Origin: JAVBJN01 sp031546985
GTDB taxonomy: Bacteria; Bacteroidota; Bacteroidia; Chitinophagales; Chitinophagaceae
Assembly: GCA_031546985.1 (NCBI GenBank)
Contig: JAVBJN010000064.1
Location: 72,663-136,662 of the forward strand
Length of the DNA stretch: 64,000 nt
Direction of reading: 5' to 3'
In this document: positions 34,872-42,943 of the stretch, piece after piece
How positions within the stretch are numbered: the stretch's first letter is position 1
Layout: each line of letters opens with the position of its first letter
The notes under the pieces: generated by a model
Told to the model about the DNA's origin: nothing
Databases searched by the model: none
Seen by the model: the letters and a program-made list of their open reading frames with translations, nothing else
Program-made: the position numbers and the translations under genes

Positions 34872-35585
34872 ATGAAACTAAACTGTGTGCTTGTAGAGGG
34901 AGACCCGGTTGCACGAAAGGTGCTGGAAGGGTATGTGGCACAGTTGCCCGATATAGCATTCGTTGCTGTATTTGGCGATATGCAGGCCGCGTATCCATAC
35001 CTGGACCAGCATGCAGTAGATGTATTGTATGCAGCGGTGCCGCTTGCGGAGGCCAGGGGCAAAGTATACGGCACAGAAAACCTGCCGGCGCTGGTGCTGC
35101 TCTCGAAAGATGCGGAAATGGCGAGTATAGCGTTTGAAGCAGATGCGGTCGATTTTCTGGTAAAACCCTGTTCTCTGGAGCGCTTTAGGCATTCGGTATA
35201 TAAAGTGCAGCGCTGGCTTTCGGGTGCGGCGGGCAAACCAATGCCTGTTGCAGAAAAAAAGCTGCCGTACTTTTTTGTAAAATCGGATCTCAATTTTGTT
35301 CGGGTAGATATTGATAAGATCTGCCTGGTAGAAGGGGTGGAGAATTATGTGCGCATTTATTGCGAGGATAAAACCATTATGGTATTGTGTACCATGAAGC
35401 ATATAGGAACCATGCTGAACCTGCATCGTTTTTTACGCATTCACCGGTCTTATATCGTAAATATGGATAAGGTAGAGCAGGTAATGCAACACCAGTTTTA
35501 CATTGGCGATAAGGTAGTGCCGGTAGGCAAGAGTTACCGGAAACCTGTGGCAGAAACATTAAAAGAACAATTTTTGCTTCACTGA
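34872..35585 (+). CDS. Orphan LytTR regulator with degenerate receiver
   Basis: A 237-aa protein with a receiver-like domain (1-105) and an intact LytTR DNA-binding domain (~125-235, FVKSDLNFVRVDIDKICLVE; FLRIHRSYIVNMDKVEQVMQ). Where neighbours have FLDI with the phospho-acceptor Asp, this protein has YAAV, so Ala55 stands at that position. The acidic pocket is reduced (VEGD for the usual EDE). The Lys in FLVKP (Lys98) is kept. It therefore cannot be phosphorylated in the usual way. No kinase gene overlaps it; the divergent propeller kinase is nearest. A LytTR-type operator lies downstream before a T9SS cargo gene. The start is the ATG at 34872; a TTG two codons earlier is possible. Confidence 0.85.
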   Translation: MKLNCVLVEGDPVARKVLEGYVAQLPDIAFVAVFGDMQAAYPYLDQHAVDVLYAAVPLAEARGKVYGTENLPALVLLSKDAEMASIAFEADAVDFLVKPCSLERFRHSVYKVQRWLSGAAGKPMPVAEKKLPYFFVKSDLNFVRVDIDKICLVEGVENYVRIYCEDKTIMVLCTMKHIGTMLNLHRFLRIHRSYIVNMDKVEQVMQHQFYIGDKVVPVGKSYRKPVAETLKEQFLLH

Positions 35586-35698
35586 AGCTCGTAATATATT
35601 TTGCATAATAGTGGGTTGGCTGCATTTTTATACTTAGTATGAAAGTGCAGCTTTTTGTGTTTGATAACAAGGTTTAAACCCTTTGTGGGAGCTATTTT

Positions 35699-35728
35699 GA
35701 CGTTGGTCAATAGTTTTTGGCCGTTCGT
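35699..35728 (+). promoter_or_regulatory. LytTR-type operator upstream of a T9SS cargo gene
   Basis: Direct repeats GACGTTGGT (35699-35707) and GCCGTTCGT (35720-35728), 12 bases apart, each match eight of nine positions of the LytTR half-site consensus [TA][AC][CA]GTTN[AG][TG]. The similarity extends to GTCAAT after each repeat, and the 21-bp period puts both on the same DNA face. Confidence 0.6.
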
Positions 35729-35794
35729 CAATGATTTTGGTTGGTGAGCCAACGGGAGGTAGAAAGCCCCGGTCTTACTTCTCAAATCCTTAAC

Positions 35795-37054
35795 ATGAAC
35801 AAACGAATTCTACGAAACAGTCTTCTGGCCCTTTCCGGTGCATTGATGGCACACACGGCGCAGGCGCAGATTGATGTGAAAATGGTGATTCCAACACCTG
35901 CGAATGGCGCCACCATTAACAGTGGCCAGGCTTACCCGATCTCTTTCCGGGTTATTAACAAAAGCAGTACGCCTATTACTACCGCACACATCTTTAAGAT
36001 TAAAACTTATGTGATTAAAGGCAGCACTACCGATACGCTGAACTCGCTGAGTTTTACTTCTATGATCGGTAATATTGCCCCCGGCGATTCTACCATGCAG
36101 CAGGTAAATGATACGTACAATTTTACCCAGAGTTTCCCCAATGCTACCCTGGTGCGTACGGTAGAGATTGTAGGTAATACCGACCCCAACCCTGCCGATA
36201 ACAAGGCTTCTAAAACGGTAAACCTGGTGTATGTGCCTACAGGTGGCGGTGGTCACAATACCGGAACACCGAAGTATGCCATGGACGAAACCGGCCCTGG
36301 TGTGCAAATGTCCGGCTGTCCGTTTGACTGTACTTCGGCTGATAGATGGCAGGTACTGTATAAACCATCTTATTTTAAAGATATGGCCAACGGGAGCGTG
36401 GCTCCATCAGGTACCATTAGCCGTATCTATTATAAAATGCACCAGGGCGGAACCAAGTTTATATTCGACATCACGAATCTAAGCGTTAAACTGGGGCAGA
36501 CTGCTGATACCAACTATGCTACACCTACACTGCACAGCAATCTGACCGAGGTATTTACAGCTGCATCTTACAGTGTATCGGTACCAGGTTGGGTAGAGAT
36601 AACGCTGGCTACACCATTCGCTTATGATAATACCAAAAGCCTGGTTGTAGAAGTATATGGCAGAAATGGTCCGTTTGGTTATTATGTAGACAGGGCTAAA
36701 CATGTTGTGATGTTGCAAAACCCTCATCCTGCTATTACTGTAGCGCAAGTTCAGTTGTTTGGTTTCGACCTGGGTGGCGCTACACCTACTTCGGTGCCCG
36801 ATGTGTCTGCATCTAAAACCATTACCCTGTATCCTAACCCCGCCACAGACCTGGTACAGCTGCAATCAAGCGAAGTGCTGAGCGGCGTGCTGATGGTGAC
36901 CGATATAAACGGACGTGTGGTTAGAAATGAAAACATTAGTGGTGGTCAGCACCAGTTCTCCGTAGCAGACCTAGCCAATGGTCTCTATTTCTATAAAGTA
37001 ATGAATGCCGGTAACGTGGCTGTGCAGGTAGGTAAGTTTACCGTTATGCACTAA
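35795..37054 (+). CDS. T9SS-sorted secreted protein
   Basis: A 419-aa protein; the start is taken at MNKRILRNSLLALSGALMAH, a signal peptide ending AQA. The body has an Ig-like domain (~20-150, IPTPANGATINSGQAYPISF), a Gly-rich linker with a CPFDCTS cysteine pair, and a second beta-sandwich (~190-330). The last ~75 residues are a type A T9SS sorting domain (TLYPNPATDLVQLQ ... LANGLYFYKV). No catalytic motif is seen. The LytTR operator before it suggests control by a LytTR regulator such as the adjacent orphan. Confidence 0.85.
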   Translation: MNKRILRNSLLALSGALMAHTAQAQIDVKMVIPTPANGATINSGQAYPISFRVINKSSTPITTAHIFKIKTYVIKGSTTDTLNSLSFTSMIGNIAPGDSTMQQVNDTYNFTQSFPNATLVRTVEIVGNTDPNPADNKASKTVNLVYVPTGGGGHNTGTPKYAMDETGPGVQMSGCPFDCTSADRWQVLYKPSYFKDMANGSVAPSGTISRIYYKMHQGGTKFIFDITNLSVKLGQTADTNYATPTLHSNLTEVFTAASYSVSVPGWVEITLATPFAYDNTKSLVVEVYGRNGPFGYYVDRAKHVVMLQNPHPAITVAQVQLFGFDLGGATPTSVPDVSASKTITLYPNPATDLVQLQSSEVLSGVLMVTDINGRVVRNENISGGQHQFSVADLANGLYFYKVMNAGNVAVQVGKFTVMH

Positions 37055-37123
37055 GAACTTGTCTTGTTGTTTTAGTTTCCCCGGATGTTTAGATTTAGAA
37101 TGCCCACTGGATTATGCATCCCA

Positions 37124-37150
37124 GAACCCTGCCGCAAGGCGGGGTTTTTG
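37124..37150 (+). terminator. Intrinsic terminator
   Basis: AACCCTGCCGCAAGGCGGGGTT hairpin followed by T-run, about 70 bases after the T9SS cargo stop. Confidence 0.8.
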
Positions 37151-37307
37151 TTTGGGGGATCTCTGCGGGGAGTAGGGGCTTTTAGCGGAGGATGGTAATG
37201 TTGTGCATGATTTACCGGGAAATGATACTGATCTCCCATGCTTCGGGGCAGTATACATATTCATTAGGAAAGATTGCGGAGAAGTCTTTTAAGACGTATT
37301 GTCAAAT

Positions 37308-37343
37308 GAAAAATCCCGGTTCTTGAAAGACCGGGATTTTAAA
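37308..37343 (-). terminator. Terminator of the PhnA-family gene
   Basis: AAAATCCCGGT / ACCGGGATTTT-type stem with A-run on the left, giving a U-run for the minus-strand transcript; 18 bases past the stop. Confidence 0.8.
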
Positions 37344-37360
37344 AAGAATGTCCTGTAAGG

Positions 37361-37945
37361 CTAAGCGCCCTGTTTTCTTACATATTTGGTTAGGATCACA
37401 ATCACCTGGCCTTCAATTTTACCTTCAATCTGTTCGGTATTGTTTTCTACCAGGCGTATGTTTTTTACTACGGTGCCCATTTTGGCGTTAAGGGTAGAGC
37501 CTTTTACATCGAGCGATTTGGTAAGTACCACGGTATCGCCGGTATTGAGCACATTGCCATTGCTGTCTTTGTGCAGGTCTACAGCACCATCATTTTCATG
37601 GTCGCCCGAAGCCTTGGCCCAGGCCAGTCTGTCGTCGTCCATGTACATCATATCCAGGCTATCCATAGCCCAGCTTTCATTGCGGAGCCTGTTGAGCATA
37701 CGCCAGGTAACTACCTGCACACCCGGAATTTCGCTCCACATACTGGTGGTAAGCACACTCCAGTGCTGGCTGTCGAGCTCTGCCTTTTTTTCGATCTGGG
37801 TAAGACATTTGTCGCAGATCATGATGCAATTATCTGCATCGTTTCCCGACTGGGGCTGTACTTCATACAATTTTAAAGGTTCGGCCGCTGCGCACAATTC
37901 GCATTTGTTTTCGCTTCTCTTAAGCAGTTGATCTTCGAGTTTCAT
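37361..37945 (-). CDS. PhnA/YjdM-family zinc-ribbon protein
   Basis: A 194-aa protein with an N-terminal zinc ribbon (CELC near residue 15 and CDKC near 45) and the conserved C-terminal PhnA domain DSNGNVLNTGDTVVLTKSLD followed by LNAKMGTVVKNIRLVENN. The name comes from an old link to phosphonate use; the actual function is unknown. There are no phosphonate genes nearby. Confidence 0.9.
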   Translation of the reverse strand: MKLEDQLLKRSENKCELCAAAEPLKLYEVQPQSGNDADNCIMICDKCLTQIEKKAELDSQHWSVLTTSMWSEIPGVQVVTWRMLNRLRNESWAMDSLDMMYMDDDRLAWAKASGDHENDGAVDLHKDSNGNVLNTGDTVVLTKSLDVKGSTLNAKMGTVVKNIRLVENNTEQIEGKIEGQVIVILTKYVRKQGA

Positions 37946-37966
37946 GTACCTGGTATTTCTAAAGGG

Positions 37967-37974
37967 CGAAGGTA
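37967..37974 (-). promoter_or_regulatory. Possible promoter -7 box of the PhnA-family gene
   Basis: Reads TACCTTCG on the minus strand, 22 bases before the start codon; the same box is seen before the tmRNA. Confidence 0.4.
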
Positions 37975-38116
37975 ATTATTCTGGAGGGTAATGATTATGA
38001 CCTAAGTCAGGTAGCGTGCAGGGCGAAAGTGCCCTGTTTTTTCACATAAGTTGTTATAACGAATTGATTGTTAGGTGATATTTTTTATTCATATCTGCGC
38101 GAAGGGCCTTGGTATA

Positions 38117-38124
38117 TATTTTCG
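38117..38124 (+). promoter_or_regulatory. Possible promoter -7 box of the Spy-like gene
   Basis: TATTTTCG fits TAnnTTCG; about 90 bases before the ATG. No clear -33 element. Confidence 0.3.
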
Positions 38125-38213
38125 TAAATTAGTATGGTCTGCATGACCGGGATATTCAGCCTCTGGTCTCCATATCCTGCATTGCATCAATCACTCACCA
38201 AAAAAAATACATC

Positions 38214-38600
38214 ATGAAAAAGATCATTGCGCCATTCTCCCTGCTTGTTGTGCTGCTCTTTTCTTGTTTTACCTTAATGGCCCAAAAGCCCATGAAACCT
38301 GCCGAAGACCGTGCGGCTAAGCTTACGGAATGGATGAAAACCAACCTTAAACTTTCGGACGACCAGGTGACCAAAGTACAGGACATTAACCTGAAGTATG
38401 CCCGTAAAATGGATGAGCTGCATAACAGCAGTCAGGACAAAAATGCGAAAATGATGGCTATGAAAAGTGATGGCGAGGCCAAGGACGGAGAACTGAAACA
38501 GGTATTTACCAATGACCAGTACCAGGCCTACGAAGCCAAGAAAGCTGATATGAAAAAACAAATGAAGGCTGAAATGAAAGCCCGGAAAGGCGGTCAATAG
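38214..38600 (+). CDS. Small exported Spy/CpxP-like protein
   Basis: A 128-aa protein with a signal peptide (SLLVVLLFSCFTLMAQ). The mature part is helical and highly charged: RAAKLTEWMKTNLKLSDDQV is the LTxxQ-like segment, and the tail is Lys/Met/Ala-rich (KADMKKQMKAEMKARKGGQ). Relatives are periplasmic chaperone-like or metal-binding stress proteins. The Cys in the signal region (FSCF) could make it a lipoprotein, but the lipobox is poor. Ends at a strong terminator. Confidence 0.8.
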   Translation: MKKIIAPFSLLVVLLFSCFTLMAQKPMKPAEDRAAKLTEWMKTNLKLSDDQVTKVQDINLKYARKMDELHNSSQDKNAKMMAMKSDGEAKDGELKQVFTNDQYQAYEAKKADMKKQMKAEMKARKGGQ

Positions 38601-38616
38601 CATGTAATTAAAGGAA

Positions 38617-38658
38617 TAAAAAAAGGAGTTATCCATTGGTGGATAACTCCTTTTTTGT
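38617..38658. terminator. Bidirectional terminator
   Basis: AAAAAAGGAGTTATCC / GGATAACTCCTTTTTT perfect stem with a 5-base loop between the Spy-like gene and the convergent DUF3037 gene. Confidence 0.9.
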
Positions 38659-38676
38659 ATAGTAAAACGTATGTGT

Positions 38677-39060
38677 TTATAAAACCATTTCCTGGTGAAT
38701 CTGCCTGAGTTTTTGGGCAGGGTCGGTACATAAACCGGGGTGCACTTTGGACGTTTGTATAATGGTGCTGCGGGTAGCCGTAAGCCAGCGGAACCGGGAG
38801 GCGGTATCCAGCGCGGCGATAGGGCTGAGCGGCTGGTTGCCGGCGGCTATTTTTTCCAGCGCTAGTGTATAGCACTTAACCAGGTCTATATCCAGCTCCG
38901 GAAACAAAGCCAGGAGCCGCTCTTCCTGTATGGTAACCATGGTTTGCAACAGGCTCAGTTTTTTGCAAAACAGGATCACGCCTATATTCATAAACTCCTC
39001 CCGCTCTACCCGGGGCACTACGCGTATTACGGCGTACTCAAATAATTGCTGTTCTGGCAT
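38677..39060 (-). CDS. DUF3037 protein
   Basis: About 127 aa, starting at MPEQQLFEYAVIRVVPRVER (an ATG four codons earlier is also possible). The EEFMNIGVILFCKKLSLL segment is typical of DUF3037. It overlaps the 3' end of the HipA-like kinase gene, and DUF3037 genes are regularly found next to such kinases. Function unknown; it may be the kinase's partner or regulator. Confidence 0.85.
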   Translation of the reverse strand: MPEQQLFEYAVIRVVPRVEREEFMNIGVILFCKKLSLLQTMVTIQEERLLALFPELDIDLVKCYTLALEKIAAGNQPLSPIAALDTASRFRWLTATRSTIIQTSKVHPGLCTDPAQKLRQIHQEMVL

Positions 39061-39841
39061 GCTGCGCTTCATTTACAAAGATCCGGGAATTGGCCAGGCG
39101 CGAGGTAAGGAAACCTGCGTATACCTGCCGTATGGTGTCGGGCGTGTCTTCAAAAGCACCGGAAGTGAGCCAGTCTTCGGGTATCAGGTTTACAATAGCC
39201 TCTATATGGGCTGGTGTAAGCAAGGCAGTATATTCGGCATCTACCACGTCCAGCTCGCTGGCCTGTGGCAGCAGCACATGGTCTTTGACCTGCACAAAAG
39301 GGCGCAAAGCCTGCTCCTTCCAGTTGGTCCAGGAATGGTGAAAATACAGCGAAGCACCGTGGTCTATCAACCACAGCTCGTGGTGCCACATGAGCATATT
39401 GGTATTGCGTGCGGTGCGGTCTACATTGGTAAGCAGGCAATCGAGCCATACAATCTGCGAGGCCAGCCTGGCATTAAGTGTGGTTACAGCCGGGTCGTAG
39501 GTAATGGAGCCGGATAAGTAATGCACAGCCAGGTTTAGCCCGGTGCTGGCTTTAAGCAGATCCTGAATTTCCTCATCGGGTTCGGTACGGCCAAAGGCGG
39601 TATCGAGGTGGGCAAATACCAGTTCCGGCATTTTGAGTCCCAGCGCATGGGCTATTTGTCCGCCAATAAGCTCGGCGATCAGGGCTTTTACCCCCTGGCC
39701 TGCGCCTCTGAATTTAAGCACGTACATAAACCCGTCATCGGCTTCTGCAATGGCGGGCAGGGAACCTCCTTCACGTAAAGGCGTTACGTAGCGGGTAACG
39801 TTTACCGACCTCAGTTCGGGTTGGGTATTGTTCATAATCAT
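39038..39841 (-). CDS. HipA-like kinase
   Basis: A 267-aa kinase-fold protein related to the C-terminal part of HipA. Catalytic-loop-like NVDRTARNTNML and a metal-binding LIDHGASLYFHH are visible; YVLKFRGAGQG near the front may be the phosphate-binding segment. It lacks the HipB partner of classical toxin-antitoxin pairs. With DUF3037 it forms a two-gene unit of unknown role. Confidence 0.8.
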   Translation of the reverse strand: MIMNNTQPELRSVNVTRYVTPLREGGSLPAIAEADDGFMYVLKFRGAGQGVKALIAELIGGQIAHALGLKMPELVFAHLDTAFGRTEPDEEIQDLLKASTGLNLAVHYLSGSITYDPAVTTLNARLASQIVWLDCLLTNVDRTARNTNMLMWHHELWLIDHGASLYFHHSWTNWKEQALRPFVQVKDHVLLPQASELDVVDAEYTALLTPAHIEAIVNLIPEDWLTSGAFEDTPDTIRQVYAGFLTSRLANSRIFVNEAQHARTAII

Positions 39842-39964
39842 TTGTTCATAAGAGCCGGGTGGCTCCGGACCGGAAATTAGATCAACTTTCTTAAACCGGG
39901 CGTATTTTTAGGCACGTATTCTCTCCGTTTGAAAAAAAATATCTGGAAAAAGTTTTGAAAGCTC

Positions 39965-39994
39965 CTAACATTTTTGGTTTTTGCCTCGTCATCC
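39965..39994 (+). promoter_or_regulatory. ECF-type promoter of the sigma operon
   Basis: CTAACATTT (-35, 39965-39973) and CGTCATCC (-10, 39987-39994) with 13 bases between. The identical pair with the identical spacing is at 42859-42888. AAC and CGT are typical of ECF promoters, so this looks like autoregulation by the sigma factor that follows. Confidence 0.75.
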
Positions 39995-40012
39995 AATTCA
40001 TAACCACTGTTT

Positions 40013-40615
40013 TTGTCCGCAAGCAAAGAATATAAAGAAGGTTCCGGCGTGCTGTCTGATACCCAGACGGTACCGTCAGCATTAGCCGTGCTGATAGGGG
40101 ATTGTGTGCGCGGAAGCCGGAAAGCCCAGAAAGACTTGTACGAACAATATTCTCCGCTGGTATATGGTATTATACGCCGTTATGTGCCCGAGACCATTCA
40201 TGCCCAGGAAATATTAAATGATAGTTTTTTCAGGATATTCCAGAAACTTGATCAGTACACTTTTCAGGGTGCTTTTGAAGGATGGATCAGAAGAATAGCC
40301 ATAACCCAGATCAGCGATCATTTCAGAAAAAAAATCAACCACTCCGACAATAAGATGGTAGAAATTGAGGAATACCATGCAATGGTCGATAACGACATTG
40401 TAGGCAACCTTAATTTTAAAGAACTACTCGCATTGGTACACGGCTTGCCCGATACCCACCGCGCTGTTTTTAACCTGTATGTTTTTGAGAATTGCTCACA
40501 CAAGGAAATAGCAGCCTTGCTGAACATTTCTGATAATAACAGCCGCTGGCATTTGAATGATGCGAGGCGCAGGCTGAAGGAAAAAATATTGTTAACCAGG
40601 CCCAACAATAAGTAA
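40013..40615 (+). CDS. ECF RNA polymerase sigma factor
   Basis: A ~200-aa sigma factor. Region 2: YEQYSPLVYGIIRRYVPETI ... LNDSFFRIFQKLDQYTF; region 4: LPDTHRAVFNLYVFENCSHK and LLNISDNNSRWHLNDARRRL. No ATG is available at the front; the start must be TTG at 40013 or GTG at 40052. The latter leaves 187 aa and still keeps the whole domain. Its stop overlaps the next gene's start by one base (TAATG). An ECF-type promoter lies just upstream. Confidence 0.9.
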   Translation: MSASKEYKEGSGVLSDTQTVPSALAVLIGDCVRGSRKAQKDLYEQYSPLVYGIIRRYVPETIHAQEILNDSFFRIFQKLDQYTFQGAFEGWIRRIAITQISDHFRKKINHSDNKMVEIEEYHAMVDNDIVGNLNFKELLALVHGLPDTHRAVFNLYVFENCSHKEIAALLNISDNNSRWHLNDARRRLKEKILLTRPNNK

Positions 40616-42819
40616 TGGAAGAAAACAAGTCACATATTGACGATGTTTTTCGTTATGGTTTGAGCGACTATACCGAAGTTCCGCCCCCGCAATCGTGGGA
40701 GCAGCTGGAGCCGCGGTTGGAGCAAACAGGAGGTACCAGCTTTAAGTTGGGTAAATGGGTATGGTATTTATCTACAGTATTATTGTTGGTAGCGGGTGTA
40801 TATGTGGCTACCAGTCTCAATAAAAGAAAACAGCAGATCAAAGAAGCGCTGCCTGTAAAAACAGAAATGCATTCGGGCACCGGTTATGGTATGAGTAGCG
40901 GAACTGACGTAGAAGAGAGCGACCCGACACCGGCCATTGAAACAGAAAAGGAAAGCCAACCGGTTGGCAATGACATAAAACCAGCAACTGAGCGCAAAGA
41001 GACCGTGCCGGCCACCGTTCCCCCCAATGCTAAAGATGCGGGTAAGGAATCGGTTAAGGAATCGGCAGAAAGTAATAATAACACGGAGAATAAACCTGCA
41101 CCAGCAGTTGCAAAAAATGCAGCAGAAAAAACTGGCAAAGCCCAAAAGGTAAATGCTGCGGTTAAGAAACCAGCAAATGAGGCTGTAGCACCAGATGTTG
41201 CCATTGCGAGTGAGCCTGTACCCCAGGCTTCAACCACTACTGCTGGTAAACCTAAACAGGGTGTTGCTAAAACTAAGACGAGCCCGGCTTCCAAAGCCCC
41301 AAAGAATAGTGCTGCTGTGCCTGTTGTAGCCCAGGGCAGCACAACTACGCCAGATGTGGCTGAGCCAGCGCAATCTAAAGCCAAGCCGGCACAGGTTTCT
41401 AAAACCAAAAAGAATGCTGCCCCGGCACCTGCTGAAGCGAGCGATGCGGCCGGATCATCTGCTTTAAAAGAAACAACAGCACCGGTTAGCGGAGACGAAG
41501 CACTGGCAAATGGGTCTGCGGCTACGACAAAGAATAAAGGAAAAACATCTGGCTCTAAAGCGTCAGCAGCTAAAGCAAAATCAAAAATTGAACATACAGG
41601 GCAGGTAGCAGCAGCTTCTTCGGTAGCGGAAGGTGCACCACCCGTTGCGAAAAATACCAAGGCTAAAACTGGTACAACGCCTGCAAAATCTGCAACTGTG
41701 GCTAAGAATAAGCCTGTTGCAGGTACTGGTGCTGCCAAAACTACCCAACCTTCAACTGCTGTTAAAACCCTGGCAAATGAAACGAAAGCACTTCCTGCTC
41801 CCCAAAAACAGCAGCAAGAGCAGGTTAAAGCCGCACCTGTATTGCCCTATGATTATACCGTAAAGGCATTGCAGGCAGGTATGTTTACACTGGGCAAACC
41901 AATGGTAATGGGTAAATCTCCGTTCCCAACGGTAGCCGTACCAGCTATGAGTATTGCCGCGGATAAGCCAGCTAAAATAAATCCTTACATTATAATACCT
42001 GATGCGGATAGTGAAGCGCATGATGCCCTGGATATTACCCCGTCTGATAAAAAACCACTGAATGCCGGTAAGAAATGGTCGGTGGGCGTTAATGCTGCTT
42101 ATGCCAAGGGCTTGGGTGCAAATGGCATGTCTAAACTGTCGGTTAACCCAACAGTTCAAATGAAGTTTAGCCCAAAATGGAGCGCCACATTTATGCCAGG
42201 GGTAACGTATTGCAGTTCGCCATTGTCGACCTTGCAGGATAAGGCGCCCTACCACAGCATTACCAGCGAAAACCTTGATTCGATCGTGTATGTAGATACC
42301 ATTACGATGAACGTTATACGGTACTACAACTACAAGCAGCAATACCAGGATGTGGGCATTAGCCAAACGGTATCGCGCCGGGCCTGGGAGATAGAATTGC
42401 CTGTGCTGGTTAATTACCAGGTGGTAAAACGTTTCTCTCTCTCTGCAGGAATGGTAGCTACATTTGGCAAAGTGGTTACGATACAGCAATCAAGCGAAAT
42501 CATAAATTCGGGCACCTATACCGATTCAATGTTGTATTCTTCTGTAAGCAGGGATATGCAATATTTCAGGGACAGGCAAAATACTGCCGGATTGCCCGGC
42601 CTGGGAAGTTATAATGGAAGCCTATACCAGAATGCGACCAATAACCCGGTGCGCATAGGTTATATGCTGGGTGTTTCTTACGAACCGGTAAATCGTCTGA
42701 AAATCAACATGTTCCTGCAGCAAAATATCTCCGGCACCAGCCAGATACCCAATCCTGATGTGCGCAAAATATACACCATGCCTTACCTGCGCGTGGGTCT
42801 CGGATACCTGATTTTTTAA
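40615..42819 (+). CDS. Envelope-spanning protein: anti-sigma-like front, Ala/Lys/Pro linker, outer-membrane beta-barrel
   Basis: A 734-aa protein translationally coupled to the ECF sigma gene. Residues 1-45 are cytoplasmic, including FRYGLSDYTEVPPPQSWEQL, a motif of Bacteroidota anti-sigma-like proteins. One membrane helix follows (~48-67, VWYLSTVLLLVAGVYVATSL). Residues ~85-400 are low-complexity, rich in Ala, Lys, Thr, Pro and Ser (KAAVKK-, KTKTSPASK-like units). Residues ~480-734 show alternating beta strands (WSVGVNAAYAKGL, WSATFMPGVTYCSS) and end in YLRVGLGYLIF with a terminal Phe, as in outer-membrane barrels. I infer that it sits in both membranes, holding the sigma factor inside while anchored outside. 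Confidence 0.75.
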   Translation: MEENKSHIDDVFRYGLSDYTEVPPPQSWEQLEPRLEQTGGTSFKLGKWVWYLSTVLLLVAGVYVATSLNKRKQQIKEALPVKTEMHSGTGYGMSSGTDVEESDPTPAIETEKESQPVGNDIKPATERKETVPATVPPNAKDAGKESVKESAESNNNTENKPAPAVAKNAAEKTGKAQKVNAAVKKPANEAVAPDVAIASEPVPQASTTTAGKPKQGVAKTKTSPASKAPKNSAAVPVVAQGSTTTPDVAEPAQSKAKPAQVSKTKKNAAPAPAEASDAAGSSALKETTAPVSGDEALANGSAATTKNKGKTSGSKASAAKAKSKIEHTGQVAAASSVAEGAPPVAKNTKAKTGTTPAKSATVAKNKPVAGTGAAKTTQPSTAVKTLANETKALPAPQKQQQEQVKAAPVLPYDYTVKALQAGMFTLGKPMVMGKSPFPTVAVPAMSIAADKPAKINPYIIIPDADSEAHDALDITPSDKKPLNAGKKWSVGVNAAYAKGLGANGMSKLSVNPTVQMKFSPKWSATFMPGVTYCSSPLSTLQDKAPYHSITSENLDSIVYVDTITMNVIRYYNYKQQYQDVGISQTVSRRAWEIELPVLVNYQVVKRFSLSAGMVATFGKVVTIQQSSEIINSGTYTDSMLYSSVSRDMQYFRDRQNTAGLPGLGSYNGSLYQNATNNPVRIGYMLGVSYEPVNRLKINMFLQQNISGTSQIPNPDVRKIYTMPYLRVGLGYLIF

Positions 42820-42858
42820 GCATTCAGCCAGTTTTTCTAAAAAATATTTGATTTGTTT

Positions 42859-42888
42859 CTAACATTTCAGGAAAGCTATTCGTCATCC
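42859..42888 (+). promoter_or_regulatory. ECF-type promoter of the T9SS cargo gene
   Basis: CTAACATTT (42859-42867) and CGTCATCC (42881-42888), 13 bases apart, identical to the promoter before the ECF sigma gene at 39965-39994. Confidence 0.75.
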
Positions 42889-42943
42889 TATATATCAGTT
42901 ACTTCGAAGTGTGCTGCATCCCTTATTTCTTAAACCTTATTTT

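Noticed and set aside
40884..41738. 284-codon minus-strand open frame, Ala/Gly/Phe-rich
   Set aside because: Shadow of the low-complexity linker of the envelope-spanning protein on the other strand.
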